From Streptomyces phaeolivaceus (GTDB taxonomy: Bacteria > Actinomycetota > Actinomycetes > Streptomycetales > Streptomycetaceae), in the NCBI RefSeq assembly GCF_009184865.1, contig NZ_CP045096.1:2604001-2668000 (forward strand): a stretch of DNA of 64,000 nucleotides, written 5' to 3'. A program made the translations under genes and the position numbers. The notes under the pieces are model-generated. The model saw nothing but the letters and a program-made list of their open reading frames with translations, was not told the origin of the DNA and did no database searches. Positions 37,537 through 46,713 of the stretch are shown piece by piece. Each line of letters starts with the position of its first letter. The first letter of the stretch is position 1.

Positions 37537-39603
37537 CTACGCCCCGCCCCTGCCTCCGTCGTCTCCGTCCGCTCCACCGCCGATGCGCCGGGCGGCCGTG
37601 GCGAGTCTGCCGGTCGTCTCCGGTTGCTCGCGCGGTTCCCCGCGCCCCTTCCGGGGCGCGGTGGTGCGGGGGCCGGTCAGGAGGTACGTCAGGCCGAAGC
37701 CCGCGCCCACCACCGCCGCGCCGCCGACCGCGTCCAGCACCCAGTGGTTGCCCGTCGCGACGATCGCCAGGACCGTGAAGAAGGGGTGCAGCAGGCCGAG
37801 GACCTTCATCCACACCCGGGGCGCGACGATCGCGATGGTCAGGCCGCACCACAGGGACCAGCCGAAGTGCAGGGACGGCATCGCCGCGTACTGGTTGGTG
37901 AGTTCGGTGAGTCTGCCGTAGTCCGGCTTGGAGAAGTCCTGGACGCCGTGGATGGTGTCGATGATGCCGAGGCCGGGCATCAGGCGCGGCGGGGCCAGCG
38001 GGTAGAAGAAGAAGCCGACGAGCGCGAGGACCGTGGTGAAGCCGATGGCCGTACGGGCCCAGCGGTAGTCGGCGGGGCGGCGCCAGTACAGGAGGCCGAG
38101 GACGGTCAGCGGGACCACGAAGTGGAACGACGTGTAGTAGAAGTCGAAGAAGTCCCGCAGCCAGCCGATCCCGACGACGGTGTGGTTGACCCAGTGCTCG
38201 ATGTCGAGGAACAGGGCCTTCTCGACGGCGAGGACCTGCCCGGCGTGCTCCTCGGCGGCGGCCCGGCTGCCGGTGGCCTCCAGCCGGGTGCGCTGGTAGG
38301 CGGCGTAGGTGACGCGGATCAGCAGCAGTTCGAGCAGCAGGTTGGGGCGGGTGGCCACCCGGCGCAGCAGCGGGGCCCAGCTGAAGCGGGTCTCCGTCTT
38401 CGGGGCGTACTCGGTGGGGATCGGCGCCCGGTAGTACTCCGAGGTGCGGGACAGGAACGGCACGACGAGCGCGGCGGCGAGCGCGGCCAGCAGGACGACG
38501 TTGTCACGCAGTGGGTGCAGGACGCCCGTGTTCGGCACCATCATCTTCGCGGGCAGTGTCATCACCAGGACGACGGCGACCGGCCAGACGTACCGCGACG
38601 AGGCCTTCGTACCGACCCGGCCGACCACCGCGAGCAGCACCCACAGCAGCTGGTGCTTCCAGGACGTCGGCGAGACGGCGACCACGACACAGCCGGTGAT
38701 CGCGACGGCGAGCAGCAGCTGTCCGTCACGGGCGTAGCGGATGGCCCGCCGCATGCCGAGTACGGCGACGGCGGCGGCCAGCGCGAAGAAGACCGCGATC
38801 TCCAGCGGCCCCTCCAGCCCGAGCCGGAGCAGCGCGCCGTGCAGGGACTGGTTGGCGAGATCGTCCGCCCGGCCGCCGAGACCGACCCCGGCCAGATGGT
38901 GCACCCAGTAGGTGTACGAGTCGTGCGGCATCGCGGCCCAGGCCAGCGCGGTGGCCCCGGCGAAGGTGATGCCGGTGCTCGCGGCGGCCCGCCTGCGGCC
39001 GGTGAACCAGAGCAGCGGCACGAACAGCAGGACGGTCGGCTGGAGGGCCGCGGCCAGCCCTGTGCAGACCCCGCTGGTGCGCTCGCCCCGTACCGCGAAG
39101 CATCCCGCGAGGACGAGCAGGACGGGGATGATGCTGGTCTGGCCCAGGTACAGCGTGTTGCGCACGGGCAGCGACAGCATCAGCAGGGTGACCGCGACGG
39201 GGGCCGCGAGCAGCGCCGTACGGCGGGTAACTGGCTGGGGGAGGGCGCGGGCGGCGACCAGGCCTAGGGCGACGACCAGCAGGAGGGTGCCGAAGGTCCA
39301 GCCCCAGCCGAGTGTCTGTTCGGCCATTCGGGTGAGTGGCTTGAGGACGAGGCCGCCGAAGGGGGTGCCCGTGAACCGCGTCGAGTCGTACAGCGAGCCG
39401 TTCACATGCAGGACGCCGCTGGGGCCGACCCAGGTCTCCAGATCCGTCAGCCGATCGCCCCGGGGCGTGCTCAGCACGACCGCGACCTGCCGCACCGCCA
39501 GGATCCCGGCGAACAGCCACAGCAGGGCCCGGACGGTGCCCAGTCTCGCCGCCGTCGCACTCCTGCCCACGGCACCGCCCGGTCTGCTCTGCTCCGTCGC
39601 CAC
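37537..39603 (-). CDS. Bifunctional GT87 mannosyltransferase-like / PAP2-like phosphatase
   Basis: 688 residues with about 16 hydrophobic helices. The N-terminal 400 residues resemble the GT87 polyprenyl-phosphate-mannose-dependent transferases (LTDLETWVGPSGVLHVNGSL, GQTSIIPVLLVLAGCFAVRG, SPTSWKHQLLWVLLAVVGRV). The C-terminal part is a PAP2/AUR1-like domain: MPSLHFGWSLWCGLTI (PSLHF) and GNHWVLDAVGGAAVV (H...D). Members act in lipoglycan synthesis with their active sites on the outer face. The last 40 residues are Arg/Gly-rich and the DNA there is a partial dispersed repeat (37621-37662). ATG start. Confidence 0.88.
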   Translation of the reverse strand: MATEQSRPGGAVGRSATAARLGTVRALLWLFAGILAVRQVAVVLSTPRGDRLTDLETWVGPSGVLHVNGSLYDSTRFTGTPFGGLVLKPLTRMAEQTLGWGWTFGTLLLVVALGLVAARALPQPVTRRTALLAAPVAVTLLMLSLPVRNTLYLGQTSIIPVLLVLAGCFAVRGERTSGVCTGLAAALQPTVLLFVPLLWFTGRRRAAASTGITFAGATALAWAAMPHDSYTYWVHHLAGVGLGGRADDLANQSLHGALLRLGLEGPLEIAVFFALAAAVAVLGMRRAIRYARDGQLLLAVAITGCVVVAVSPTSWKHQLLWVLLAVVGRVGTKASSRYVWPVAVVLVMTLPAKMMVPNTGVLHPLRDNVVLLAALAAALVVPFLSRTSEYYRAPIPTEYAPKTETRFSWAPLLRRVATRPNLLLELLLIRVTYAAYQRTRLEATGSRAAAEEHAGQVLAVEKALFLDIEHWVNHTVVGIGWLRDFFDFYYTSFHFVVPLTVLGLLYWRRPADYRWARTAIGFTTVLALVGFFFYPLAPPRLMPGLGIIDTIHGVQDFSKPDYGRLTELTNQYAAMPSLHFGWSLWCGLTIAIVAPRVWMKVLGLLHPFFTVLAIVATGNHWVLDAVGGAAVVGAGFGLTYLLTGPRTTAPRKGRGEPREQPETTGRLATAARRIGGGADGDDGGRGGA
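37621..37662. repeat. Partial dispersed repeat inside the GT87-PAP2 gene
   Basis: GGTTGCTCGCGCGGTTCCCC then GCGCCCCTTCCGGGGCGCGG matches the left arm of the intergenic repeat. Read on the minus strand it encodes RKGRGEPREQPE in the C-terminal tail of the membrane enzyme. The gene appears to have taken its end from the repeat. Confidence 0.65.
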
Positions 39604-39725
39604 GTGCTGTCGTCCTCCCGCCCCGTAGACGTCCCACCGAGAAGGCTCGCACTGTCCCGGTTGTGAGACGCGGGCAACCCCCTCTTCACCTGAGAGTCGC
39701 CCCTGTTTTGTCCGGATGACGATAG

Positions 39726-40000
39726 TGCGCGCAGAGTTGTCTGCGGTGCAGTGCCTGCGGTTGGATCGACAAGAACTCGCGCAAGAACCAAGCCGGGTTC
39801 GAGTGTTCCTCCTGTGGCTTCACCTGCAGCGCGGACACCAACGCCAGTATCAACATCGCGGCAGGACAGGGCGGAATCCCCCGCCCCCGGCGCACAGCCG
39901 GTGCCGGAGGGGTGACAACGGCCACCAGCTGTACGAACACCCGTGAACCTCGGCCCGAATGGGCTAAAATCCCGCTCTTCCAAGAGGGGGAGGATGTCAA
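39726..40000 (+). mobile_element. Remnant of an IS605/IS607-type TnpB gene (zinc ribbon and right end)
   Basis: In one frame the DNA reads LRCSACGWIDKNSRKNQAGF, then ECSSCGFTCSADTNASINIA and AAGQGG. This is the C-terminal zinc ribbon of TnpB (CxxC...CxxC) with the terminal active-site Asp (ADTNAS). The frame starts after a stop at 39723 and the RuvC body is gone. The segment GGCTAAAATCCCGCTCTTCC, then AAGAGGGGGAGGATGTCAA is the usual TnpB right end with the omega-RNA 3' hairpin. The next gene starts directly after it. Confidence 0.8.
39960..40000 (+). ncRNA. TnpB omega-RNA scaffold 3' end (relic)
   Basis: AATCCCGCTCTT and AAGAGGGGGAGGAT form the terminal hairpin, followed by TCAA, the usual last bases of the scaffold before the guide. 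The guide would begin with the adjacent genomic bases at 40000 or 40001. The upstream scaffold and the TnpB protein are lost, so it is probably inactive. Confidence 0.6.
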
Positions 40001-40264
40001 GTGGACGAGATGCAGACCGTGTGGGGCATGCCCGAGTGGCTGGTGTGGTTCGGCATCGGCATGGCCGTACTGGCGATCAAGGCGGTGGCCGTCGCGATCG
40101 TGCTCATCCGCAACGCCAAGCGGCAACTGCCGCCCGTACCGCCACCGGGCGCGGTCTTCATTCCGCCGGGCGCCTACCCGCCGGGGGCATACCCGCCGGG
40201 GGCACCAGGCGCCTATCCGCCGCCGAATGCGCCCACGAATCCGAAGTCCGGGCCGAACGACTGA
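40001..40264 (+). CDS. Small membrane protein with Pro/Gly/Tyr-rich tail
   Basis: 87 residues from GTG. One hydrophobic helix (WLVWFGIGMAVLAIKAVAVA with IVLIRNAKR) is followed by a proline-rich tail with repeated PPGAYPPGA units. The start lies at the end of the TnpB omega-RNA relic, whose GGGGAGG serves as the ribosome site at seven bases. An ATG at 40010 is an alternative. Function unknown; short P/Y/G-rich tails occur in actinobacterial membrane proteins. Confidence 0.7.
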   Translation: MDEMQTVWGMPEWLVWFGIGMAVLAIKAVAVAIVLIRNAKRQLPPVPPPGAVFIPPGAYPPGAYPPGAPGAYPPPNAPTNPKSGPND

Positions 40265-40381
40265 AACACACCCCGGAACCGCTGGCAGAACACCCACCCC
40301 GCGCCTATATTCATTAGCGCACCTACTTAGCTGTTCTAAGTAATTAGCGATCGCCTGACAAGGCGCGGGAGGCACAGCTTC

Positions 40382-41053
40382 ATGAGCGAGTCGCGGACCT
40401 GGGACGACGTCGACGCCTACTTCACCACCCAACTCGCCCCGAACGACGAGGCACTGGAGGCGGTGCTGCGGGAGAACGCGGCGGCCGGGCTCCCGGCCAT
40501 CGACGTCGCCGCCAACCAGGGCAAGTTCCTGCATCTCCTCGCCCTGATCCAGGGCGCCCGCCGCATCCTGGAGATCGGCACCCTGGGCGGCTACAGCACC
40601 ATCTGGCTGGCGCGGGCGCTGCCCGCCGACGGCAGACTGATCTCCCTGGAGTACAGCGCCCAGCACGCGGAGGTCGCCACCCGCAACATCGCGCGCGCCG
40701 GGCTCGACGCACTCGCGGAGGTCCGGGTCGGCCCGGCCCTGGAGTCGCTGCCCAAGCTGGCCGACGAGAACCCCGAGCCGTTCGACCTGGTCTTCGTCGA
40801 CGCCGACAAGGCCAACAACCCGCACTACGTGGAGTGGGCCCTCCGGCTCACCCGGGCCGGGAGCGTCCTGGTCGTCGACAACGTCGTCCGCGGCGGCCGG
40901 GTCGCCGACCCGGACAGCACCGAGCCGGACGTCGTCGGCACCCGGGCCGCCATCGAACTCATCGCCGCGCACCCGAAGTTGAGCGGCACGGCGATCCAGA
41001 CGGTGGGCTCCAAGGGGTACGACGGCTTCGCACTGGCCCGCGTACTGGACTGA
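40382..41053 (+). CDS. O-methyltransferase (CCoAOMT/SafC-like)
   Basis: 223 residues. The O-methyltransferase family 3 fold is visible: ILEIGTLGGYSTIWLARALP (SAM motif I), LISLEYSAQHAEVATRNIAR, FDLVFVDADKANNPHYVEWA (metal-binding Asp DAD and Lys), LVVDNVVRGGRVADP. It should methylate a catechol-type hydroxyl using a divalent metal. ATG with GGGAGG about eight bases upstream. The AT-rich region 40315-40355 holds a probable promoter. Solitary. Confidence 0.92.
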   Translation: MSESRTWDDVDAYFTTQLAPNDEALEAVLRENAAAGLPAIDVAANQGKFLHLLALIQGARRILEIGTLGGYSTIWLARALPADGRLISLEYSAQHAEVATRNIARAGLDALAEVRVGPALESLPKLADENPEPFDLVFVDADKANNPHYVEWALRLTRAGSVLVVDNVVRGGRVADPDSTEPDVVGTRAAIELIAAHPKLSGTAIQTVGSKGYDGFALARVLD

Positions 41054-41076
41054 CCCCGCCGGCCGGGGGGCTCCCG

Positions 41077-41472
41077 TCAGGCCTCGTGATAGAAGCCCAC
41101 GTTGACGCTGCGGGGGCCGGTGCGGTCGTAGATGACGAGTTCGCCGGAGCTGCCGTGCGGGAGCTTCGCCGTGCCGCCGTACGGGAGCGGTGAGGGCTGG
41201 TGGCCCAGCAGGGTCAGCCGTACCTCGGAGGAGGGGTCGGCGTGCGAGCCGCGCAGCCAGGTGACCTGCCAGCTCCCGTCCGGGGCGCAGAGGAACTCCA
41301 GATGCACCCGGGAGACGAAGAGCCAGTCGTCGGGTGTCGCGAGCCGGCACACCGCCCGATCGCGGCCCACCCGGAGCACGCCGCCCGGCTCGCTGGGCGC
41401 GTCGGCCATCAGCATGCCGGCCGTCGCCCCGGCGTCCGCCTCGGAGACCGAGGCCATGGTGAGTTCGAGCAC
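41077..41472 (-). CDS. FHA-domain-like protein
   Basis: 131 residues. The forkhead-associated core is seen as VLRVGRDRAVCRLATP (Gly-Arg of the phosphothreonine site), LFVSRVHLEFLCAPDGSWQV (SRVH) and a tailing ELVIYDRTGPRSVNV. This domain binds phosphothreonine peptides and often cooperates with Ser/Thr kinases. GTG at 41472 has AGGAG six bases before. The NxG motif normally following SRxH is not evident, so binding may be altered. Confidence 0.75.
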   Translation of the reverse strand: MLELTMASVSEADAGATAGMLMADAPSEPGGVLRVGRDRAVCRLATPDDWLFVSRVHLEFLCAPDGSWQVTWLRGSHADPSSEVRLTLLGHQPSPLPYGGTAKLPHGSSGELVIYDRTGPRSVNVGFYHEA

Positions 41473-41590
41473 GTACCGCTCCTAACGGGTCAAACTCCAA
41501 TTGTCGCTGCGCACGGCGCGTTTGGCGCGCCGCCGCCGCATGATAATTCGCCGGATCGTCCTGTTGTGCGGGCTCCGGCACAATGGACGC

Positions 41591-42010
41591 ATGACCGAGC
41601 GAAAGCCCCCCGGTGTCAGCTTCGAGTCCTTCGTCGACAAACAGATCCGCGAGGCGGAGGCGCGCGGCGACTTCACGTCCCTCCCGGGCGTCGGCCGCCC
41701 GCTGGAGAGCGACGACACGACGTACGACGAACTCTGGTGGATCAAGCGGAAGATGGCCCGCGAGGGCCTCTCCGTCCTGCCTCCCACCCTGGCCCTGCGC
41801 AAGGAGGCCGAGGACGCCCTCGCCACCGCCGCCGAGGCCCCGTCCGAACACGTCGTCCGCAAGATCATCACCGAGATCAACACCAAGATCCGAGAAATGA
41901 TGTTCAAACCCCCACCGGGACCACCGCTCGGCCTGAAGCCGTACGACGTGGAGAAGGTCGTACGGGAGTGGCGTGAGCGACGGGAGGGGAGCGAGCGCCA
42001 GCAGGGGTGA
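41591..42010 (+). CDS. DUF1992 (DnaJ-C28-like) protein
   Basis: 139 residues. FESFVDKQIREAEARGDFTS, LPGVGRPLE and DELWWIKRKMAREGLSVLPP are the DUF1992 signature found in many bacteria and in human DNAJC28, function unknown. ATG at 41591 is only six to eight bases after a CACAAT -10-like sequence with TTGTGC further upstream, so the message may be leaderless. Confidence 0.85.
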   Translation: MTERKPPGVSFESFVDKQIREAEARGDFTSLPGVGRPLESDDTTYDELWWIKRKMAREGLSVLPPTLALRKEAEDALATAAEAPSEHVVRKIITEINTKIREMMFKPPPGPPLGLKPYDVEKVVREWRERREGSERQQG

Positions 42011-42105
42011 ATCCGCTGTCCGGCCGCGCGGTACGGGTGCGGCGGACCCGGTCCCTCGATGCCCCCGGCGTCCTATGCTGAAGGGCATCGGGGGAAGGGG
42101 AACAT

Positions 42106-44766
42106 GTGGACGCTGCTGCCGTCGGTGCTCGTCTGGCGTCGAGCGTGGTCGCTCCCCTGGTCAAGAAACTCTTCGCACAGCCGGGCGCCGGTGCCGGCCT
42201 CGTCGCGCAGCCGGTGAAGGTCTCGGGCCTGGTGTCGTTCCGGGGCGAGAAGCGGGTCCTCGGCGAGAAGGAACTGCAGAAGGTCGCCACGGAGCTGGTG
42301 GCACGGGCCGTCGGCTCGGCCGGCCCGGCGGAGCGACCGGTGCCGGTCGACGAGGACGAGGCCGTCGCCGTGGCACTGACCCGCACGCTACGGGCCCTGG
42401 GCGACCTGGAGATGGACGACGTCCAGGCGGTGCAGCTCGGCCACCGGGCCCTGGCCAGACGGCTGCGCGACGCGGACCCCCGGGTGACCTTCGACCTGTC
42501 CGACGACGCGGCCCGGCTGCACGACACCCTGGTGGACGTCGCCTGTCTGCACATCCTGCACTTCTTCACCCAGCGCTCGGCCTTCGTCGCCCGCACCCTG
42601 GTCAGCCAGAGCGCCCAGCTCGCCGAGGCCGTCACCCGGATCGACCTGCTGCTGGAACGCACCCCCTCCCGGATCGGCGAGGACGCCGCCTTCGAGGCGC
42701 GCTACGCGGCGTACGTCATCGAGAAGTACGGCACGCTCACGATCTACGGCATCGACTTCACCAACTCCCCCGCCCAGTGGCCGCTGGACACCGCCTACCT
42801 CAGCCTGGAGCTGGCCGTCGGTGAGGGCACCCGCCAGCTGCCGGTCCGCGCCGACCACGTGCTCGACGGACGCGACCGCGTCCTGCTGCGGGGCGTCGCG
42901 GGATCCGGGAAGACCACACTGGTGCAGTGGCTGGCGGTGACCGCCGCCCGGGGAACCACGCTCGACGGCCATCTGGCCTCCCTGACCGGCCGGGTCCCGT
43001 TCGTCCTGGCCCTGCGGACCCTGACGCACTCCTGGCACGACCTGCCCACCCCCGGACGCTTCCTGACGGCCGCCCGCAACCCCCTCGCCGACGCGCAGCC
43101 GCACGGCTGGGCCGACCGCGTCCTGCAAGCGGGACGCGGGCTGCTGCTGGTCGACGGCGTGGACGAAGTGCCGTCCGCCGTACGGGAGAAGGCCAAGGAA
43201 TGGCTGCGCGACCTGATCGCCGCCTACCCGGGGAACCTGTGGCTGATCACCTCCCGCCCCTCGGCGGTACGGGAACACTGGCTGGACGGCCAAGGGTTCA
43301 CCGAGGGGTCCCTCGCCCCGATGAGCACGGCCGACGTCAACCACTTCATCCGGCGCTGGCACTCGGCGGCACGGGCCAGCGACACCTCCGACTGGGAACT
43401 GCTGGACAGCTACGAGCAGTCGCTGATGGCGGCGGTCCGCACCAAGGGCGACCTCTCCCGGCTGGCCACCAACCCCCTGATGTGCGGCCTGATCTGCGCC
43501 CTCCACCGGGACCGCCGGGGCTTCCTGCCCCGCGCCCGCAAGGATCTGTACGACGCCGCCCTGTCGATGCTGCTCTCCCGCCGCGACATCGAACGGAACA
43601 TGGGGCTCACCGACAGCATCGACCTCACCGAGGAGCCCAAGACCCAGCTGTTGCAGAAGCTCGCCTACAAGTTCCTGCTGAACGGCAAGTCGGAGATCGA
43701 CAGCGACCAGGCGGAGCGGATCATCGCGCACACACTGCCGTCGGTGTCCGCCGCCGCGAGCCAGGGCACGGCACAGCAGGTGTTCCGCCATCTGCTGCTG
43801 CGCAGCGGGGTGTTGCGGGAGCCCGCGCCCGGCACGATCGACTTCGTCCACCGCACCTTCCAGGACTATCTGGGCGCCAAGGCGGCCGTGGAGGAAGGCG
43901 ATCTGTCCCTGCTGGTGCTGCGTGCCACGGACAGCCAGTGGGAGGACGTCATCCGGATGGCGATCGCCCACGCCCGGCCCAAGGAACGCGCTGTCCTGCT
44001 CGGTGAGTTGATCACCCGCGGCGATGTCGCCGTCCCGCGCCGGCGCACCCTTCTCCATCTGCTCGCCATGGTGTCGCTGGAGCACGCCACGGAACTCGAA
44101 CCGACGATCCGCGCCCGGGTGGAGAAGCGGGCCGCCCGGCTGATCCCGCCCAGGAACAACACCGAGGCGCAGGACCTGGCCCAGGTGGGCCCCGTGGTCC
44201 TCGAACTGCTCCCCGGGCCCGAGAACCAGGAGCCCGAGACCGCCGTGCACACCGTCCGGACGGCGACACTGATCGGGGGCGACGCGGCGATCCCCGTCCT
44301 CGCCCGCTACACGGACGACCCGGACCCCGTCGTCCGCAGCCATGTCGCCCAGGCCTGGCATCGCTTCGACACCGACCAGTACGCGGCCGAGGTCATCGCC
44401 CGACTCCCGGACGACGACATCTACTTCGAGATCGTGACCCGGGCCGAACTCTCCGCGATCGGACACCTCGGCGGCCGGGCCCGGCTGCGCATCGGGGATG
44501 ATCTCACCCCCGACGACCTGGTGAACGCCCGTATCGCCGACCGTCTCACCTGTCTGTGGCTGCGCGCCGACCAGGCCCCCACCTGGGACTGGCTCACCGC
44601 CTTCCCCCATCTGCACACCCTGCTGCTCGACCGCGGCTTCGACGCCTTGGACCTCTCCTCGCTGGCCGCCCACCCCACGTTGCGGACGGTGGGCATGGAC
44701 CCGAGACAGCGCACGGCCGAAGGGGGCGGACCCGACTCCCGGTTCGAGATCACCACGATCGTCTGA
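42106..44766 (+). CDS. NACHT-domain STAND NTPase
   Basis: 886 residues. About 1-230 is a helical N-terminal region resembling NACHT-associated helical domains. The P-loop is GVAGSGKTTLVQWLAV (about 263-278), Walker B is LLLVDGVDEVPS (about 346), sensor NLWLITSRPSAV follows, and FVHRTFQDYLGAKAAVEEGD closes the NTPase module; the C-terminal part is helical repeats with LARYTDDPDPVVRSHVAQAW. GTG start with GGGGAAGGGG upstream. Bacterial NACHT proteins (bNACHT) defend against phage after effector activation; no nuclease domain is seen here, so its output is not clear. Convergent overlap of 17 bases with the truncated Hsp70 gene. Confidence 0.88.
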   Translation: MDAAAVGARLASSVVAPLVKKLFAQPGAGAGLVAQPVKVSGLVSFRGEKRVLGEKELQKVATELVARAVGSAGPAERPVPVDEDEAVAVALTRTLRALGDLEMDDVQAVQLGHRALARRLRDADPRVTFDLSDDAARLHDTLVDVACLHILHFFTQRSAFVARTLVSQSAQLAEAVTRIDLLLERTPSRIGEDAAFEARYAAYVIEKYGTLTIYGIDFTNSPAQWPLDTAYLSLELAVGEGTRQLPVRADHVLDGRDRVLLRGVAGSGKTTLVQWLAVTAARGTTLDGHLASLTGRVPFVLALRTLTHSWHDLPTPGRFLTAARNPLADAQPHGWADRVLQAGRGLLLVDGVDEVPSAVREKAKEWLRDLIAAYPGNLWLITSRPSAVREHWLDGQGFTEGSLAPMSTADVNHFIRRWHSAARASDTSDWELLDSYEQSLMAAVRTKGDLSRLATNPLMCGLICALHRDRRGFLPRARKDLYDAALSMLLSRRDIERNMGLTDSIDLTEEPKTQLLQKLAYKFLLNGKSEIDSDQAERIIAHTLPSVSAAASQGTAQQVFRHLLLRSGVLREPAPGTIDFVHRTFQDYLGAKAAVEEGDLSLLVLRATDSQWEDVIRMAIAHARPKERAVLLGELITRGDVAVPRRRTLLHLLAMVSLEHATELEPTIRARVEKRAARLIPPRNNTEAQDLAQVGPVVLELLPGPENQEPETAVHTVRTATLIGGDAAIPVLARYTDDPDPVVRSHVAQAWHRFDTDQYAAEVIARLPDDDIYFEIVTRAELSAIGHLGGRARLRIGDDLTPDDLVNARIADRLTCLWLRADQAPTWDWLTAFPHLHTLLLDRGFDALDLSSLAAHPTLRTVGMDPRQRTAEGGGPDSRFEITTIV

Positions 44767-45325
44767 GCAGGGCGGCGAGGGACGGGAGACGGAACCGCTT
44801 CGGCGTACCGCTCGTCCGCTGCTCCTGGGCCGGGGGTTGTTCGGGGAGCGGCCGGGGCCTCGGAACCGGGGTCCGTGCGGACTCCTGGCGCACGCGCGTG
44901 CGTTCCACCGCGCAGACGCCGTCGATGTTCATCGACCAGGTCGTGCCGGTGGCCAGGTCCGTCGCCGAGGCGCGCAGCAAGGCGTTGGCGTCGATCTCGA
45001 GCATCACCTCGATGTCCGGTGGGCCGCCCTTGGCGGGACTGGTCAGGCCTGTGAGGCGCAGGACGCCGAGTCGCTCGTTGTCGGCGGCGGTCTCGCTCTC
45101 GCCCCGCACGACCGGGATGTGCACGGTCGCCGCCGCGTCCGTGTCCCGGGCCAGGGTGAGCATCTCCGAGCGCTTCGTCGGGATGGTGGTGCCCCGCTCG
45201 ATGAGCTTGTGCGTCGCCCCGCCCCCGACGGCGATCCCCAGGGAGCTCGCGGTCACGTCCAGCAGCAGGGTGTCACGGACGCTGCCGGTGAGCACGCCCG
45301 CCTGGAGCGCGGCCCCGTACGCCAC
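44750..45325 (-). pseudogene. Hsp70/DnaK-like gene, only the C-terminal part left
   Basis: Reads VAYGAALQAGVLTGSVRDTL then LLDVTASSLGIAVGGGA and ERGTTIPTKRSEMLTLA, the junction of the ATPase and substrate-binding domains of Hsp70. The whole ATPase domain before VAYGAAL is missing; the DNA switches to group II intron sequence within a few bases of 45325-45331. The C-terminal tail is Pro/Arg-rich (VPRPRPLPEQPPAQEQ), unlike housekeeping DnaK. So this was an accessory Hsp70 protein gene. Confidence 0.85.
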
Positions 45326-45372
45326 GCACGGCGGCCGATCCCGGCCGCAGGTTCGACGATCTGTTCAACCTC

Positions 45373-46698
45373 GTGCACGACCCGGCGACGCTGATGATGG
45401 CGTTCGAACGGGTCGCGGGTAACAAAGGGGCCAAAACACCCGGAGTTGACGGCCTGACGGTCGTCAACATCGAGCAGGAGATTGGCCCTTATGGGTTCCT
45501 GGAGGACCTGCGCCGCATACTCCGGACGGGTGAGTTCCGCCCGCTGCCGGTACGCGAACGTAAGATCCCCAAGCCCGGTGGGAGCGGGAAGGTGCGCAAG
45601 CTCGGCATCCCGACCGTGACCGACCGGGTGGTCCAGGCGGCCCTGAAGCTGGTGCTGGAGCCGATCTTCGAGGCCGACTTCAAGCCGGTCTCCTACGGCT
45701 TCCGGCCCCTGCGGCGGGCACACGACGCGATCGCCGAGATCCACTTCTACGGCACCCACGGCCACCGCTGGGTCCTGGACGCGGACATCGAGGCGTGCTT
45801 CGACTCGATCGACCACACGGCCCTGATGGACCGGGTGCGAGCGCGGGTGAAGGACAAGCGCGTGCTGCTGCTGGTGAAGGCGTTCCTCAAGGCCGGCGTG
45901 CTCACCGAGTCCGCCGTCCGCGAGACCTCCTATACCGGCACCCCGCAGGGCGGCATCCTCTCCCCGCTCCTGGCGAACATCGCCCTGTCGGCGCTCGACG
46001 AGCACCTGACCGGGCCGTGGGAGCCGGGGCGGGAGATGTCGACCGGCCAGAGGCGCATGAGGCGCCGTCGCAAAGGTCTGCCGAACTGGCGGATCGTCCG
46101 CTACGCGGACGACTTCGTCGTCCTGGTGGACTCCGGCCGCGACGACACCGAAGCGCTGCGCGAGGGCATCACCGACGCGCTGCGACCGCTCGGGCTCCGC
46201 CTCTCCGAGGCCAAGACCCAGGTGGTGCACATGTCGGAAGGGTTCGACTTCCTTGGGTTCCGCATCCAGTGGCGCCGCAAGCGGGGATCGGACAAGTGGT
46301 ACGTCTACACCTACATCGCTGACCGGCCCATCCGGCAGCTGAAGGACAAGATCCGTGCCCTGACGAACAGAAAGTCGCAGCAGGACCCGAGGGACGTGCT
46401 GAGAAGGCTCAACCAGATCATGCGCGGCTGGGCCAACTACTTCAAGCACGCGGTCGCGAAAGTCACCCTGAGAACCCTCCAGCGTTTCGTCTGGCACCGG
46501 GTGATCAACTGGTGGATCCGGCTGCACCGCTGGAGGTGGAAGGACGTCCGCCGACGCCTCACCGACCACAACGGCCGGTGGCAAAGACCGTCGGCGGGCG
46601 GGATCGAGTTGTTCGACCTGCAAACGGTGACGGTCACCCGTTACCGCTACCGGGGCAACACGATCCCCACCCCCTGGGCCCTGCCCAACCACGCCTGA
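45373..46698 (+). CDS. ltrA: Group II intron reverse transcriptase/maturase (LtrA type)
   Basis: 441 residues from the first usable GTG. RT motifs: NKGAKTPGVDGLTVVNIEQE, RKIPKPGGSGKVRKLGIPTV, DADIEACFDSID, TPQGGILSPLLANIAL and RYADDFVVLVDS (YADD active site). The maturase X region (LRRLNQIMRGWANYFKHAVA) follows. No endonuclease HNH domain is seen. The frame is open a further 14 codons upstream with family-like sequence, so the natural start has been cut off. It may still give a protein, but the intron is broken. Confidence 0.88.
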   Translation: MHDPATLMMAFERVAGNKGAKTPGVDGLTVVNIEQEIGPYGFLEDLRRILRTGEFRPLPVRERKIPKPGGSGKVRKLGIPTVTDRVVQAALKLVLEPIFEADFKPVSYGFRPLRRAHDAIAEIHFYGTHGHRWVLDADIEACFDSIDHTALMDRVRARVKDKRVLLLVKAFLKAGVLTESAVRETSYTGTPQGGILSPLLANIALSALDEHLTGPWEPGREMSTGQRRMRRRRKGLPNWRIVRYADDFVVLVDSGRDDTEALREGITDALRPLGLRLSEAKTQVVHMSEGFDFLGFRIQWRRKRGSDKWYVYTYIADRPIRQLKDKIRALTNRKSQQDPRDVLRRLNQIMRGWANYFKHAVAKVTLRTLQRFVWHRVINWWIRLHRWRWKDVRRRLTDHNGRWQRPSAGGIELFDLQTVTVTRYRYRGNTIPTPWALPNHA

Positions 46699-46713
46699 AC
46701 GGCAGATTCCGTG

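Noticed and set aside
37042..39267. 741-residue frame opposite P450 and GT87-PAP2 genes
   Set aside because: Crosses two real genes, composition of Gln/Arg/Asp/Gly as expected of antisense frames.
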